Source: JAJDIA01 sp031555145
GTDB lineage: Bacteria; Bacteroidota; Bacteroidia; Bacteroidales; Tannerellaceae
Assembly: GCA_031555145.1 (NCBI GenBank)
Contig: JAVBUR010000020.1
Coordinates: 24,865-88,864, forward strand
DNA length: 64,000 nucleotides
Direction of reading: 5' to 3'
This document shows positions 62,813 to 64,000 of this stretch, piece by piece (the first letter of the stretch is position 1; the number at the start of each line of letters is the position of its first letter). The notes under the pieces are model-generated. The model did no database searches. It was not told the DNA's origin and saw only the letters and a program-made list of their open reading frames with translations. The translations under genes and the position numbers were made by a program.

Positions 62813-63775
62813 CTACTCAACTACGGAATGCAATTTCTTTTTATCAAACGGTACAGCATGAACCATTGCCAGGAATCCCAATAACCCGCCACCTAAGGTG
62901 ATGAATATCCATAGTAGTTGGTATTCTGTACGGGTGTTGAAGGGCTTGTCGACTGGTATCAGCACGGTATCGTTACCTGGTGTATAAGCCGGGCTTGTAT
63001 GTGTGGCCGCACGATAACCTTCGTCATCGTCTGAGTATCCCTCGCGTTGTAAATACTGGAACGGATTGCGACAATCATAGCGGAATTTACGCTCGCTCAC
63101 TTCGACCAGCGAATGGAAAGCTGCTTTTTTTTGTACTTCGGAGCTGTTGCCTGCTATCAATTTATGGTATCTTTTGCCAAACCATGCCGTGGCTACACCC
63201 ATAACAGTGTCCTTATCCGAGCGGATGGGGGCGACAATATAAAGGGTCATTCTAATGTTGCGGCTATACCTACCGGTGTATTCTGATTTTGTGGAGTATC
63301 CCGGATGAGTAAAATCGACGTAATACTCCTCCAACGTATAGTATTTGGTCGCGGGGACAGTATAGAAACTGTGGATATTGTCGAGTGAGGTGAGCCGGCC
63401 TACTGTCTTTTCCATATAACCTTGTGTGATAACTGTAGGTACAGCCATCACAAACCAAGCCATAAAGTAATAAAGGTCGTCGGGCTCCAACCGACGGCGC
63501 CATACTGGAAATTTGAGTAGTCGGATTCTCGGACGCAGCCAAATCAGGATCGGTATCCAAGGCAATGCTAAGGGCAACACATAATGAACCAGATCACGTT
63601 TGAGAGGCAAAATACCCGTCTCAACAACCAGCCACCAGTCGAGCAACGTATACAGACAGAAAAAACACACAACCATCACGAAAAACGGCTGGTATACCAG
63701 CCTATTCTTCTTGCGAAACAGTTCTAGCTTGATGCGATTCTCTTTTTCTTTCGATATTTTCCTTGCTCTGGCCAC
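62813..63775 (-). CDS. Membrane protein of unknown function
   Basis: A 320-residue protein I do not recognise with confidence. A basic N-terminus (MARARKISKEKENRIKLELFRKK) precedes helices at about residues 31-52, 62-80 and 98-120. A soluble section of about 170 residues follows (for example YYTLEEYYVDFTHPGYSTKSEYTGRYSRNIRMTLYIVAPI and FRYDCRNPFQYLQREGYSDDDEGYRAA), then a final helix near 285-305. The arrangement is reminiscent of the N-terminal part of some Bacteroidetes rhomboid-type proteins, but the rhomboid protease core is not visible. It stands alone upstream of the sigma gene. Confidence 0.6.
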   Translation of the reverse strand: MARARKISKEKENRIKLELFRKKNRLVYQPFFVMVVCFFCLYTLLDWWLVVETGILPLKRDLVHYVLPLALPWIPILIWLRPRIRLLKFPVWRRRLEPDDLYYFMAWFVMAVPTVITQGYMEKTVGRLTSLDNIHSFYTVPATKYYTLEEYYVDFTHPGYSTKSEYTGRYSRNIRMTLYIVAPIRSDKDTVMGVATAWFGKRYHKLIAGNSSEVQKKAAFHSLVEVSERKFRYDCRNPFQYLQREGYSDDDEGYRAATHTSPAYTPGNDTVLIPVDKPFNTRTEYQLLWIFITLGGGLLGFLAMVHAVPFDKKKLHSVVE

Positions 63776-63849
63776 TATTTTAACTCTGCAAAAATAGGAA
63801 ATAGAAACAATATATCTTCAATTTTGTCCGAATCTGAAAGTGGCGAATC

Positions 63850-63950
63850 GAGGCGCAGGCCTCACCCCGGCGAGACGCACGAGCCAATACCGCGAGGCGC
63901 AGGCCTCAGCCGGCTGACATGCAGGCCTCGCGAAGGTGAGACGCAGGCCT
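63850..63950. repeat. GC-rich interspersed repeats with GCAGGCCT core
   Basis: GAGGCGCAGGCCTCA occurs at 63850-63864 and identically at 63894-63908. The core GCAGGCCT appears twice more, in ATGCAGGCCTCGC (63919-63931) and ACGCAGGCCT (63941-63950). The stretch is far richer in G and C than the surrounding DNA and contains no convincing gene. It continues towards the window end. Confidence 0.7.
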
Positions 63951-64000
63951 GGATTTGACGAGGTCTGCTTCCGATATCTCCCAATCGACGAATCGCCACA

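Overview
The window looks like chromosomal DNA of a gut Bacteroidales, most likely Parabacteroides. This is inferred from a SusC/SusD pair with its own ECF sigma factor and FecR-type anti-sigma factor, sulfatases of the Ser type with an anaerobic maturase, a reg_prop sensor kinase, lipoproteins with acidic residues after the lipid Cys, and many TAnnTTTG -7 promoter boxes. I saw no tRNA, rRNA, CRISPR array, integrase or intact insertion sequence.

Layout. 1-6.4 kb: the end of a dienelactone hydrolase-like gene, the anaerobic sulfatase maturase, a DUF418 membrane protein, a PQQ-type sugar dehydrogenase lipoprotein overlapping a patatin phospholipase, and D-lactate dehydrogenase. 6.5-17.9 kb: an accessory stretch of small genes (DUF1905, MmcQ/YjbR, YdeI, DinB, TetR, DUF3795, VOC, a broken acyltransferase) and an AraC-controlled RND efflux operon. 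A decayed and an intact copy of the same small gene, each followed by the same terminator type, bound this stretch. 18-24.5 kb: a solitary HicB antitoxin, a large repeat-containing secreted protein, a methyltransferase, and an AraC regulator followed by an alpha-oxoamine synthase. 24.0-31.4 kb: a two-component system (reg_prop kinase plus LuxR-type regulator) next to a lipoprotein gene whose promoter carries repeated sites. 31.4-36.2 kb: metallohydrolase, flavoprotein, AraC, GNAT/YoaP, a broken Kelch gene and a BamE-like lipoprotein. 36.4-38.8 kb: an FtsX-type permease behind a near-perfect sigma-54 promoter. 38.9-41.8 kb: the gadB-gadC acid-resistance pair. 42-48.2 kb: DUF1254 lipoprotein, cupin, serine hydrolase, a SecD-P1-like small protein, NUDIX, PlsC, an unknown gene and an XRE regulator. 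48.3-62.7 kb, all on the minus strand: a sulfatase-rich polysaccharide-utilization locus running sigma, FecR, SusC, SusD, sulfatase, putative clan GH-D-like hydrolase, then three more sulfatases. 62.8-64 kb: an unrecognised membrane protein and a GC-rich repeat cluster.

How the genes fit together. In the utilization locus, binding of a sulfated glycan by SusC/SusD would signal through the STN domain of SusC to FecR and the sigma factor. The four sulfatases would then remove sulfate and the single hydrolase-like lipoprotein would act on the sugar chain. All four sulfatases have Ser in the C/S-x-P-x-R motif, so they need a radical-SAM maturase. The only one visible is at the other end of the window.

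The most unusual items are: a sulfatase with two sulfatase N-termini joined in tandem; a matched pair of TetR operators; 11-bp-period repeat arrays in two intergenic regions; repeated sites at the promoter of the lipoprotein next to the LuxR-type regulator; and the 752-residue repeat protein.
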